Below the pieces are notes generated by a model that was given only the letters and a program-made list of their open reading frames with translations, had not been told where the DNA came from and did no database searches. Positions 1-8,515 of a stretch of DNA of 64,000 nt are shown piece by piece (position 1 is the stretch's first letter; each line of letters begins with the position of its first letter). A program made the translations under genes and the position numbers. The DNA is from Stigmatella aurantiaca DW4/3-1 (lineage in GTDB: Bacteria > Myxococcota > Myxococcia > Myxococcales > Myxococcaceae), in the NCBI RefSeq assembly GCF_000165485.1, contig NC_014623.1:8760893-8824892 (forward strand), in the 5' to 3' direction.

Positions 1-1
1 G

Positions 2-2236
2 ATCATCGACTTTGGTGAGTCCGAGCACTCGGCCTGCCTGGTGATGGAGTTGGTGGAGGGCGAGAGCCTGAACGACGCGCTCCAGAAGGGCCCCCTCTCG
101 CCGGAGCGGGCCCTCACGACGCTGCGCCAGCTCGCCGAAGGGCTGAGCGCCATCCACGCGCGGGGCATCATCCACCGCGACATCAAGCCGGAGAACGTCT
201 TCCTCACGAAGGGCGCCCGGGGCGAACAGGCGCGGCTGCTGGACTTCGGCATCGCGCGGCTCGTCGAGCCCGATGCGGACAGCGCCGTGAGCCAGGTGGG
301 CATGGTGCTGGGCACCCCGGAATACCTGTCCCCCGAGCAGGCCGTGGGCGCCAGGGCCGACGAGCGCAGTGACTTGTACTGCCTGGGGGTCCTGGCCTAC
401 CGCGTGCTCTCCGGGCAGTTGCCCTTCGCGGGCCCCAGCCCGCGCCAGTTCATCGCGCAGCATGCCAGCGCCGCCCCCCTGCCCCTGGATCGCGCCGCGC
501 CGGGGCTCGCCACGCACCCCACCCTGGTCCCGCTGGTGATGCGGCTCCTGGAGAAGGAGCCCTCCCGGCGTCTCCAGAGCGCCCACGAGCTGGCGGACGC
601 GCTGGCCGCCGCCGCCGCGCTCCCGCTGCCCGCCTCCGCCGTGCCGCCTGGGATGGCGGCCCAGCTCCCCGGGCAACCTGTCTCCAGCGGAACGGCGGCC
701 TTTGGTGCGTCCCCGGCCCCGGACGGAGAGGCCCCGCCCCCCAGCAACGGCCCCGTGATCTGGAGGCCCGGGGCACCGGTCCCAGAGGCCCCCGCGCCGG
801 GAAGCAGCACCACGGCCGCCTTTGGCGGTCCCCTGCCCCCGGTCAGCTCGGGCACGGCGATCTTCGGGGCCGCGGCCCCCCCCTCCAGCGGCACGCTGAC
901 CAGCAAGCCGCAGAACCTCACGGTGATGCTCACGAGCATCCAGGGGTTCTCCGAGCTCATCCTCCGGCAGACGCGCGACGAGCACGTGCGGACGCTGCAA
1001 ACCTATGAGGACCTCCTGGTGCCCTTGCTGCGCGAGCGCGATGGGAAGCTCGTGCAGAAGTGGGGGGACTCGCTGCTCGCGGTGTTCGGTTCCCCCACGG
1101 GGGCGGTGCTCTGCGGGATGGAGATGCAGGACCGGCTCTGGCGGCACAACCAGGATGTCGCCCCCGAGCACCAGCTCCGCGTGCGCATCTGCCTCCACAC
1201 GGGCGAGGTGCTGCTCGCCCGGGGCTCCGTGATTGGCGAGCCGATGGAGATCGCCAAGTCCGTGGAGCAGGTGGCGATGGCGGGCGAGGTGACCTTCACC
1301 GAGTCCGTGAACCTCGCGCGCAACCGGGCCGGCACGGAGAGCGAGCCCTGTGGCACCATCGCCCTGCCAGGCGTGGGCGGCGCCCTCCAGCTCTACCGCA
1401 GCAAGCGCGCCGCCGAAGGCCCTCCCTTCGGCGGCGTGGAGCGCACGGAAGCGTCCCTCGCCAAGAAGACAGGGCTCGGGGGCAAGCTGACCTCGGGCCT
1501 CTTGCGCCCGAGAACCTGGGGGTCCATGAGCGGGGGCTCCCGGGGACTCGCGGCGGGGGGCGTGGCCCTCGGGCTGCTGCTCCTGGGAAGCGTGGCCGCG
1601 GTGTGGAACTGGAACCAGAGCCCGAACGTCCAGGCGCGGCGGCTGCTGGAGGCCAACAAACCGAAAGAGGCGCTCCAGCGCATCGACGCGGTGCCCGCGG
1701 AAGCGCGGAAAAAGGACGCGGCGCTTCAGCTCACACGGGGCCGGGCGCTCCACGCCCTGGGCAATCACGGGGAGGAGTACACCACCCTGCTCGCGCTGGA
1801 GGAGGCCGGCAAGCAGGACGTGGGGCCCTCCGTGCTGGACGGGCTGGCGGAAGACTTCAGCGACGACGAGGGCAACAAGACGCTGCGCAAGCTGCTGGAA
1901 GCCCTGCCCAAGAAGCCCCTGCACGAGCACTTCGAGTCCCTGGCGGAGGGCGAATACTCCCCCAAGCAGTGGGGCGCCCTGCGCTACCTGGAGGCCGTGC
2001 AGGACACGGAGGGAGTCGACCTGGTGCGGGCATACACCACGGCCCTGGCGGCGAAGCACTGCACCGTGCGGAGCAAGGCGGCACGCCGCCTCGGAGCCCT
2101 GGGCAACACGGACGCGGTGCCAGCCCTCACGAAGCTGGCCTCCCTGCCCAAGGAGAAGGGCGTGTTCAACTCGAAGAACTGCGGCCAGGACGAGGCCAAC
2201 GCCGCGCTCCAGCTCCTGAAGAAAAAGTCCAACTGA
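2..2236 (+). CDS. Ser/Thr protein kinase with cyclase-like domain (5' end outside window)
   Basis: The reading frame is open from base 2, so the N-terminus (P-loop and ATP Lys) lies upstream of the window. Visible kinase motifs are HRDIKPEN (catalytic loop), DFGIAR and GTPEYLSPEQ. A Pro/Ala/Ser-rich linker follows, then a class III nucleotidyl-cyclase-like domain from about residue 290 counted from the first in-frame ATG at 41. It contains KWGDSLLAVF, but the first metal-binding Asp of FxDxxGFT is replaced (LTSIQGFS). One membrane segment lies near residue 515 (AAGGVALGLLLLGSVAAV) and a helical HEAT/TPR-like tail follows. Probably a membrane-tethered signalling kinase. Cyclase activity is doubtful; the domain may bind a ligand or a partner. 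Confidence 0.88.
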   Translation: MIDFGESEHSACLVMELVEGESLNDALQKGPLSPERALTTLRQLAEGLSAIHARGIIHRDIKPENVFLTKGARGEQARLLDFGIARLVEPDADSAVSQVGMVLGTPEYLSPEQAVGARADERSDLYCLGVLAYRVLSGQLPFAGPSPRQFIAQHASAAPLPLDRAAPGLATHPTLVPLVMRLLEKEPSRRLQSAHELADALAAAAALPLPASAVPPGMAAQLPGQPVSSGTAAFGASPAPDGEAPPPSNGPVIWRPGAPVPEAPAPGSSTTAAFGGPLPPVSSGTAIFGAAAPPSSGTLTSKPQNLTVMLTSIQGFSELILRQTRDEHVRTLQTYEDLLVPLLRERDGKLVQKWGDSLLAVFGSPTGAVLCGMEMQDRLWRHNQDVAPEHQLRVRICLHTGEVLLARGSVIGEPMEIAKSVEQVAMAGEVTFTESVNLARNRAGTESEPCGTIALPGVGGALQLYRSKRAAEGPPFGGVERTEASLAKKTGLGGKLTSGLLRPRTWGSMSGGSRGLAAGGVALGLLLLGSVAAVWNWNQSPNVQARRLLEANKPKEALQRIDAVPAEARKKDAALQLTRGRALHALGNHGEEYTTLLALEEAGKQDVGPSVLDGLAEDFSDDEGNKTLRKLLEALPKKPLHEHFESLAEGEYSPKQWGALRYLEAVQDTEGVDLVRAYTTALAAKHCTVRSKAARRLGALGNTDAVPALTKLASLPKEKGVFNSKNCGQDEANAALQLLKKKSN

Positions 2237-2257
2237 ACCGGCGCCCTCCGAACCGGC

Positions 2258-2626
2258 TCAGTCGTCGTGCCGCGAGTGGCCCCGCCGCCGGACATGGCCG
2301 TGGCCATCATCGTCCCACTCCCCCTTGCGGCGCCTCACCCGCTCGTCCACCTTGAGCAGCTCGCGCGTGTACGCGTGATAGTCGGCATGAAGGTGACCTC
2401 GGGCATCGCCCGTATACGCGTCGAGCCGGACCTTCCACACATCCTTGGAGGTGCGACGCGCATCCTTGAGCTGGCACTCGTACCCACGCGAGCGGCAGAG
2501 CTGGAGCGCCTGGCCCACGGCCTCATCATGGCTCATGGCCGCTGGACGAGGCGGCGCTCTCCGGCGGGGCTGAACCACGCACCCAGGAACAAGAAAGAGA
2601 AGACCCAGAATCAGGACAAGGCGCAT
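2258..2626 (-). CDS. small lipoprotein of unknown function
   Basis: A signal peptide (MRLVLILGLLFLVPGC) ends in a lipobox, so the mature protein should be lipid-anchored at Cys16. About 105 residues follow, rich in His, Arg and Asp at the C-terminus. I chose the ATG at 2626 because it begins the signal peptide and is preceded by GGGAGGGG; the frame is open 14 codons further upstream. It lies just downstream of the hybrid kinase on the same strand and may share its transcript. No family recognised. Confidence 0.6.
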   Translation of the reverse strand: MRLVLILGLLFLVPGCVVQPRRRAPPRPAAMSHDEAVGQALQLCRSRGYECQLKDARRTSKDVWKVRLDAYTGDARGHLHADYHAYTRELLKVDERVRRRKGEWDDDGHGHVRRRGHSRHDD

Positions 2627-2658
2627 CCCCTCCCCATACGGCCAGGAGCGATGAGCCT

Positions 2659-4710
2659 TCAATCCCACATGCTGGTACAGGGCCCCACCCTGTGAACGGG
2701 GACCCCGGCTTTCTCCCTCACGTCTTCTTTCAGCGCATCCACGATGGCATCCAGTTCCTCGTGGATGGTGCGGATGACGTCGCGGAGGCGGCTCGCCTGG
2801 CTGCCGGGCATTTCGATGAGCTTTCTGCCCTGATCCAGTGCCTTGAGAAGCACCCGGGGCTTCATCAACGCCAGGGGCATCTTGAGCTGGTGGGTGTGGA
2901 AGTCGAACGCCTCCACGTTGCCCGCCTCGAGCGCCTTGCGGAGATCCTGCTTCTGCTTCTCGAAGGTCCCGATGGCGAGGGTGTTCAATTCGATCTCGGC
3001 CGACCGGTCCCCCTCGGCCAGACTCTTGAACTTCTCCAGGTCGAAGCGCGGCCCACCTCCAGCCGCCTCGGACGCCCCCCGCTCCTGGCAGGGTGGCGCC
3101 TCACCGCTTCGAGCCCGGGGCGCGGCCCCCAGACGGGAGCCATGCAAGGCAAGCTTCGCGAAGAGCTCTCGCGGCATGAACGGCTTGCCGATGACATCCG
3201 TGAAGCCGGCATCGGCCACCTGCGCGTCAGTCCCCAGCAGGGCCGACGCCGTCAGGGCGATGATGGGCAAGTGCCTCCCCCTCTCCCCGGGAAGGCGCCG
3301 CAGCAGGCGGGTGGCTTCGCAGCCATCCATCTGCGGCATCTGCAGGTCCATCAGCACCAGGTCATAGGGACGCGCCTGGACCTGCTCCACGGCCCGCCGT
3401 CCGTTCTCCACCACGTCGAAGTCAACGCCCCACCGGCGCAGGAACTGCGACAGCACGAAGACATTGACGGCGGTGTCCTCGGCCACCAGCACCTTGAGCC
3501 CCTGGAGGGTCTGCGTGTCCTGGAGGTCTTCTGCCGGCGCGTCCAGCGCCACGGCGCCCGAGGCGATCTTCAGACGCACATCAAAGGCAAACGACGAGCC
3601 TTCACCCGGCACGCTCTCCACGCGCATCTTACTGCCATGAAGCGCCAGCAACTTCTGGCAGATGGCCAGCCCCAGGCCGGAGCCGCCATGCTTCCAGGTG
3701 ATGTCATAGCTGGCCTGGGTGAATGCCTCGAAGATCTGCGTCAGCTGGTCCTGGGGGATGCCCATGCCCGTGTCCGAGACCTTGAAGCCCAGGAAGACCC
3801 CTTCGGCGTCCCCGTGGAGCCGCCGGACCGCCAACGTCACGGCGCCCTGCTCCGTGAACTTGATGGCATTGCCCAACAGGTTGGTCAGCACCTGGCCCAG
3901 CTTGACCGGATCTCCCAACAGAGCGTTTGGCACTTCCGGATCAAACTCCACCCGGATGCTCAACTTCTTCTCCTCTGCCTTGACGCTCAGGGTGGAGCAG
4001 AGGCCATGGAGCAACTGGCGGAGATCGAACCGCCGCTCCTCCAGCATCAGCTTGCCGGCTTCCATCTTGTTGAAGTCCAGGATGCTGTTGAGCAGGACCA
4101 GCAAGTTCTCGGACGAGGACTGCAAGATGCGGGCGTACTCCTGATACAGCGGCGGCAGCGTGGCCTGCCCCAGCAGGTTCGACAGCCCGATGATGGCATT
4201 CATCGGGGTGCGAATCTCATGGCTCATCATGGACAGAAAGTCCGCCTTGGCCCGCGTGGCCTCCTCGGCCCTCTTCCGGGCCAGCACCAGCTCCCGCTCG
4301 TAGTTCCTGCGGTCGGTGATGTCGAACAAGGTGGTCCGGTGAAACAACGTCTTCCCAGACGCGTCCTTCTTCTGGACGGTGTTGAGCAGCACCGGCACCC
4401 GCTGGCCATCCTTGCGCACCAGATCGAACGAGAGCTCGTTCACCGCCCCCTGCATTTGCAACAGGGGCACGCAGTGCGTCTCGTGGAAAATCCTCCCCCC
4501 CCCCGTCAACAGCTCCTGGAATCGCTTGCCCCCCAGGAGCTCTTCCCGCGAATAGCCCATCCACTTCAGGAACGTTTGATTGACCCGGACCAGGGTCCCA
4601 TCTGGCAGCGTGGAGATGTAGCCGCAGGGCGCGCTGTCATACAGCTCCTCGGCACTCTCTTCCGCCAGGGCTGTGTCAGGGCCGCACGGTGTCTTCGCTA
4701 AACTGTCCAA
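2659..4710 (-). CDS. hybrid sensor histidine kinase (PAS-HisKA-HATPase-REC-Hpt-like)
   Basis: Domains in order: an N-terminal PAS domain (about 20-140, GYSREELLGG), HisKA with phospho-acceptor His164 in SHEIRTPMN, an HATPase with N box (GNAIKF), G1 (DTGMGIP) and G2 (GSGLGLAI), a receiver domain with Asp455 in LMDLQMPQMDG and Lys in IGKPF, and a C-terminal helical region with THQLK that resembles a degenerate Hpt domain. No membrane segment is visible, so it should be cytosolic. The likely start is TTG at 4710, 13 bases behind the stop of the RsbQ-type hydrolase gene. That spacing implies one operon and a functional pairing of hydrolase and PAS sensor. Confidence 0.9.
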   Translation of the reverse strand: MDSLAKTPCGPDTALAEESAEELYDSAPCGYISTLPDGTLVRVNQTFLKWMGYSREELLGGKRFQELLTGGGRIFHETHCVPLLQMQGAVNELSFDLVRKDGQRVPVLLNTVQKKDASGKTLFHRTTLFDITDRRNYERELVLARKRAEEATRAKADFLSMMSHEIRTPMNAIIGLSNLLGQATLPPLYQEYARILQSSSENLLVLLNSILDFNKMEAGKLMLEERRFDLRQLLHGLCSTLSVKAEEKKLSIRVEFDPEVPNALLGDPVKLGQVLTNLLGNAIKFTEQGAVTLAVRRLHGDAEGVFLGFKVSDTGMGIPQDQLTQIFEAFTQASYDITWKHGGSGLGLAICQKLLALHGSKMRVESVPGEGSSFAFDVRLKIASGAVALDAPAEDLQDTQTLQGLKVLVAEDTAVNVFVLSQFLRRWGVDFDVVENGRRAVEQVQARPYDLVLMDLQMPQMDGCEATRLLRRLPGERGRHLPIIALTASALLGTDAQVADAGFTDVIGKPFMPRELFAKLALHGSRLGAAPRARSGEAPPCQERGASEAAGGGPRFDLEKFKSLAEGDRSAEIELNTLAIGTFEKQKQDLRKALEAGNVEAFDFHTHQLKMPLALMKPRVLLKALDQGRKLIEMPGSQASRLRDVIRTIHEELDAIVDALKEDVREKAGVPVHRVGPCTSMWD

Positions 4711-4723
4711 GGGGGGCTCTGCT

Positions 4724-5518
4724 CTATGAAACGAGAAAACTTCTCATGGCTTCGATGGTCTCTTCGGGGGCACTGAGATGAGGGCAATGCCCGGTGGCTT
4801 TCAACATCCGCAACTCACTCCGGGCCAGGGACTGGTGCACGTACCGGCCCACCGCTTCGGGAGCAATGACGTCCTGGGCGCACTGGAGCACCAGGGTACG
4901 GGCCTTCAACTTCGGCAGGTCCGTCCGGTTGTCCGACAAGAACGTGACCCGCGCGAAGCGCTTGGAAATCTCAGGGTCCGTCCGGCAGAAGCTGTTGTTC
5001 AGTTCCGCGGCCAGCTCCGGGCGCTCCGGGTTGCCCATGATGACCGGGGCGATGGCGCTGGACCACCCCAGGTAATTGCTCTCCAGGGACTCCAGCAACC
5101 CGTCAATGTCCTGCCGGGTAAACCCCCCCGTGTAATCCCCCTCGGTGATGTAGCAAGGAGAAGGGCCCACCATGACCATCCGCTCGAACCGCTCCGGCTC
5201 GGCAATGGCGGCCAGCAGGCCAATCATGGCGCCCACCGAGTGCCCCACGAAGATGGCGTCCTGCAAACCCAGCTCACGGCAGAGGTCCAAGACATCGTCC
5301 GCGTAGCCCTTCAAGGTGCTGTATTTGCCGGGAACGTAGGCCGTGAGATCGGATTGGCCCGCCCCCACGTGGTCAAAGAGGACGAGCCGGTAGTCCTCGA
5401 GAAAGGCAGGGGTGATGAAGCGCCACACGTTCTGGTCGCACCCATACCCATGGGCCAGCAGCATCGCCTTCGGACCGCGGCCCAGGATGCGGACATTGTT
5501 CCTTTGGAGGACGGTCAT
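4724..5518 (-). CDS. RsbQ-type alpha/beta hydrolase
   Basis: A compact alpha/beta hydrolase of 264 residues. It has an HGYGCDQNVW oxyanion-loop region, nucleophile Ser in GHSVGAM, acid Asp in CAQDVIAPE and catalytic His in GHCPHLS. The whole chain resembles Bacillus RsbQ (also FDHVGAGQSD and VMVGPSPCY), which works with the PAS phosphatase RsbP in energy-stress signalling. RsbQ-like and KAI2-like hydrolases are thought to make or present a small hydrophobic ligand. Here the next gene is a PAS histidine kinase, which suggests an analogous hydrolase-PAS signalling pair. The ATG at 5518 fits the RsbQ N-terminus; the frame extends upstream to 5563 only from a TTG. Confidence 0.88.
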   Translation of the reverse strand: MTVLQRNNVRILGRGPKAMLLAHGYGCDQNVWRFITPAFLEDYRLVLFDHVGAGQSDLTAYVPGKYSTLKGYADDVLDLCRELGLQDAIFVGHSVGAMIGLLAAIAEPERFERMVMVGPSPCYITEGDYTGGFTRQDIDGLLESLESNYLGWSSAIAPVIMGNPERPELAAELNNSFCRTDPEISKRFARVTFLSDNRTDLPKLKARTLVLQCAQDVIAPEAVGRYVHQSLARSELRMLKATGHCPHLSAPEETIEAMRSFLVS

Positions 5519-5645
5519 GGGCACCGGGGCGAGAGGGGGGGACGGCAGTGACCACCTGCCCAAGGTAGGCAGCTACCCTTCGAACTCAAGGGTTGACCAG
5601 AGGAAGGTCGCTGGTCCTTTGATGCATGTAGGATATGATGACACT

Positions 5646-5664
5646 TGTCACCACCCTGGTGACA
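5646..5664. promoter_or_regulatory. perfect palindrome, possible operator
   Basis: TGTCACC and GGTGACA arms (7 bp each) are separated by 5 bases. It lies in the 340-base divergent gap between the RsbQ-type gene (start 5518) and the M4 protease gene (start 5859). A GTCACC half-site recurs near 5703. The spacing suits a dimeric regulator, but the binding protein is unknown. Confidence 0.3.
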
Positions 5665-5781
5665 TCTCTCCCACCTGAGCTTCCTCGGAGCTGATGGCTC
5701 CCGTCACCAGGGGGATGGAGCCGGTCCAATGAAATCAAGGCCTTGGCCAGGTGGTAGGCCTCTGTGGACGTATGTGGCACA

Positions 5782-5796
5782 TGGCACACATCATGC
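5782..5796 (+). promoter_or_regulatory. sigma-54-type -24/-12 promoter for the M4 protease
   Basis: TGGCACACATCATGC matches TGGCAC-N5-TTGC at all but one position, with correct GG-to-GC spacing. Transcription would start near 5808, about 50 bases ahead of the ATG at 5859, which has GGAG at a suitable distance. Confidence 0.5.
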
Positions 5797-5858
5797 TCTA
5801 GGTCTGCGCACATCCCCCACCCACACTTACCTGTGGGTCCGACTCGGAGCAAATAATC

Positions 5859-7661
5859 ATGCAGATCTCGTCCAAGACCCAGAAGCCGGCGCAGTCCTCC
5901 TCGCTGCCCACCGTGACCCCGCCCGCCGCGGGCCCCCTCTCCCAGACGGCCGCGCCCCAGGCGCAGAAGCCCGCCGCCGGCCTGAACACGGCCTCGAGCT
6001 TCACCTCGGCCCCCAAGGCCAAGGTGGCGCTGAGCGCGGAGCCCCAGAAGGCCACGGGTCCCCTGGAGCTGAGCAGCCCCCAGGCCCAGGCCGCCATCCA
6101 GAAGACGGTGGACTTCGTGCAGGAGAAGGCCAACCGGGGCCTGGTGCCCGGCGTGGATGCCTCGCAGGCCCTGGCGCCCGTGTCCGTGGAGCATGACGCG
6201 CTGGGCATGACGCACGTGCGCATGGACCGGCAGCACGAGGGCGTGAAGGTCTTCGGCGAGCAGGTCATCGGCCACCTGGACCGCGAGGGCAAGGTGGAGA
6301 GCCTCACCGGCAATGTCGGCGCGCTGGCCAAGGGCCTGGGCTCCGCGCCCACGAAGCTGTCGTCCCAGGATGCGCTGGCCCTGGCCCAGAAGCAGTTCTC
6401 GGGGAAGACGGACCGCGAGCCCACCGCCGAGCGCGTCATCTTCCAGGGCAAGGATGGCCAGTACCACGCCGCCTACCACGTGGAGCTCACCAACACCTCG
6501 GACCTCAAGGCCGAGGACCGCCCGCAGCGGATGAACTACCTCATCGACGCCAACTCGGGCGAGATGCTCACCCAGTACAACCAGATGGGCGGCATCGAGC
6601 TGCCCCAGGGCAAGGGCGCCGCGGCCCCGAAGGCGGGCACCCCCGCGAGCACGCCGAAGGCCTCCACGCCGGGCACCCAGCCCGCCACGGGCAAGGCGGA
6701 TGACACCACGCTCTACAGCGGCAAGGTGGACCTCTCCACCCAGAAGAACGCGGATGGCACCTACAGCCTGGAGGACAGCACGCGCGGCAAGGGCGTGGTG
6801 ACGGTGGACGCGCAGAACAAGAGCCAGGCCGGCAAGGTGCTGCCCATCACCGACAAGAACGACGTGTGGGGCGAGTCCACGGACCCCTCGCGCAACAAGT
6901 CCGCGGTGGACGCGCACTACGGCGCCGAGATGACGTACGACTTCATCAAGGACGTGCTCGGCCGCGACTCGCTGGACGGCAAGGGCGAGAAGCTCGTCTC
7001 CAACGTGCACATCGGCACCAACTACGTGAACGCGTACTGGGACGGCAAGCAGATGAACTACGGCGATGGCGACGGCAAGCAGTCGGGCCCGCTCACCACG
7101 CTGGACATCGCGGGCCACGAGATCGCCCACGGCCTCACCGAGCGCACCGCGGGCCTCATCTATGACGGGGAGTCCGGCGGCCTGAACGAGGCGTTCAGCG
7201 ACATCATGGGCACCGGCGTGGAGTGGTACGCCTCGCAGAAGAACCAGGCCGTCGAGTTCGACTGGAAGATGGGCGAGGACGCGTGGACGCCGGCCAACGG
7301 CACCGGGGACGCGCTGCGCTACATGGATGACCCGACGAAGGACGGCTACTCGATCGACCACTACAAGAACTACCCGAAGCAGACCGAGGTGCACGGCTCC
7401 AGCGGCATCGCCAACAACGCCTTCTACCTCTTGGTCAACGGCGGCACCAACCGCACCTCCAAGGCCGAAGTGAAGGACGGCATCGGCATGGAGAAGGGCC
7501 TCCAGGTGTACTACCGCGCCCTGGCCCACTACATGACGCCGAACACCACCTTCGCCCAGGCGCGGGCGGCCACCCTCAAGGCGGCCACGGACCTGTACGG
7601 CGCCAACTCCACCGAGGCCAAGAAGGTCGCCGAGAGCTGGAGCGCGGTGGGCGTGAACTGA
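5859..7661 (+). CDS. M4 (thermolysin-like) zinc metalloprotease precursor
   Basis: 600 residues. The zinc site is H420-E421-I-A-H424 with third ligand E444 in GGLNEAFSD, the exact thermolysin spacing, and HGSSGIANNAF carries the later catalytic His. Residues about 60-220 look like the FTP/PepSY propeptide that keeps M4 enzymes latent. The first 60 residues are Pro/Ala/Gln-rich with no hydrophobic signal peptide, so export, if any, does not follow the standard Sec layout. A second Pro/Ala/Thr linker near 250-280 separates propeptide and catalytic domain. Its own sigma-54-like promoter lies upstream and a strong hairpin follows. Likely an extracellular protein-degrading enzyme. Confidence 0.92.
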   Translation: MQISSKTQKPAQSSSLPTVTPPAAGPLSQTAAPQAQKPAAGLNTASSFTSAPKAKVALSAEPQKATGPLELSSPQAQAAIQKTVDFVQEKANRGLVPGVDASQALAPVSVEHDALGMTHVRMDRQHEGVKVFGEQVIGHLDREGKVESLTGNVGALAKGLGSAPTKLSSQDALALAQKQFSGKTDREPTAERVIFQGKDGQYHAAYHVELTNTSDLKAEDRPQRMNYLIDANSGEMLTQYNQMGGIELPQGKGAAAPKAGTPASTPKASTPGTQPATGKADDTTLYSGKVDLSTQKNADGTYSLEDSTRGKGVVTVDAQNKSQAGKVLPITDKNDVWGESTDPSRNKSAVDAHYGAEMTYDFIKDVLGRDSLDGKGEKLVSNVHIGTNYVNAYWDGKQMNYGDGDGKQSGPLTTLDIAGHEIAHGLTERTAGLIYDGESGGLNEAFSDIMGTGVEWYASQKNQAVEFDWKMGEDAWTPANGTGDALRYMDDPTKDGYSIDHYKNYPKQTEVHGSSGIANNAFYLLVNGGTNRTSKAEVKDGIGMEKGLQVYYRALAHYMTPNTTFAQARAATLKAATDLYGANSTEAKKVAESWSAVGVN

Positions 7662-7673
7662 GTGCCCCCCCCC

Positions 7674-7704
7674 GGGCCCGCTTCGGTTCACGCGAAGCGG
7701 GCCC
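7674..7704. terminator. bidirectional hairpin terminator
   Basis: A 12-bp perfect stem (GGGCCCGCTTCG and its complement) with a 7-base loop sits between the convergent M4 protease and DJ-1/PfpI genes. Confidence 0.6.
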
Positions 7705-7711
7705 CCGGGGC

Positions 7712-8407
7712 CTACTTCTTCTCTTTCAGGGCCTGGATGACCTCGCGCGCGGCGGCCACGGAGGAGGCCGGGTTCTGCCCCGTCACGAGCCGGCCATCCC
7801 GCACCGCGAAGCTGCCCCACATGGGCCCCCGCTCGTAGCGCGCGCCCAGCTCCCGCAGCCGCGTCTCCAGGGCAAACGGAACCACCTTGTCGAGCTTCGC
7901 GGCCTTCTCCTCCTCATCCGAGAACGCCGCCACGCGCTTGCCGGCCACGAGCGGACGGCCATCCGCGCCCTTCACCCCCACCAGCGCCGCGGGCCCATGG
8001 CAGACCGCGGCGACCACGGCGCCCCGCTCGTAGGCGCTGGAGAGCAGGCGCTGGAGCGGCGTGTGCACCGCCAAGTCCCACATCACCCCGTGCCCCCCCA
8101 CCACGAAGTAGGCGTCGTACGTCTCCTTCACGTTCTCCAGCACCAGGGTGTTCTCGAGCTTCTTCATCGCCTGGGCATCCGCCAGGAACGCGCGGGAGAC
8201 CTCGGCCGCCTCCTTCACGCTCTTCGGGTCCGCGGGCGGCTTGCCCCCCCGGGGCGAGGCGATCTCCACCTGCGCGCCCGCCTCCGTGAACTCCTTGTAG
8301 GGCGCCGCAAGCTCCTCCAACCAGTAGCCCGTGCGCTCCGGGGTATCTCCCAACTGCTCGTGACTGGTGACAATCAGCAGGATCTTCATGGCCGTCAGCA
8401 GCTTCAT
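7712..8407 (-). CDS. DJ-1/PfpI family protein (Hsp31/glyoxalase III-like)
   Basis: About 231 residues of the class I glutamine-amidotransferase-like fold. The nucleophile elbow is AAVCHGPAAL (Cys followed by His), with VVGGHGVMWD ahead of it, as in Hsp31-type chaperone/glyoxalase III proteins. Expected roles are detoxification of reactive carbonyls or stress protection in the cytosol. The ATG at 8407 is chosen because GGAG lies 8 bases upstream; a second ATG at 8389 is possible. It is transcribed divergently from a LysR regulator with about 108 bases between, the classic layout of a LysR-controlled target. Confidence 0.85.
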   Translation of the reverse strand: MKLLTAMKILLIVTSHEQLGDTPERTGYWLEELAAPYKEFTEAGAQVEIASPRGGKPPADPKSVKEAAEVSRAFLADAQAMKKLENTLVLENVKETYDAYFVVGGHGVMWDLAVHTPLQRLLSSAYERGAVVAAVCHGPAALVGVKGADGRPLVAGKRVAAFSDEEEKAAKLDKVVPFALETRLRELGARYERGPMWGSFAVRDGRLVTGQNPASSVAAAREVIQALKEKK

Positions 8408-8515
8408 CGTCGTCACTCCACGCCTCGGCCCTGGTCATCAGGGCTTGATGGAAGGAAGACGTAGCGCTGGACGATCCCCCAGAAAACCGAGCCTTTCTTC
8501 ACATACACTGTAGCC

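Noticed and set aside
2692..4701. 669-residue plus-strand open frame
   Set aside because: Antisense of the hybrid histidine kinase, whose catalytic motifs are all intact on the minus strand.
5586..7820. 744-residue minus-strand open frame
   Set aside because: Antisense of the M4 protease with Leu/Val/Gly/His/Arg-rich low complexity and no recognisable fold.
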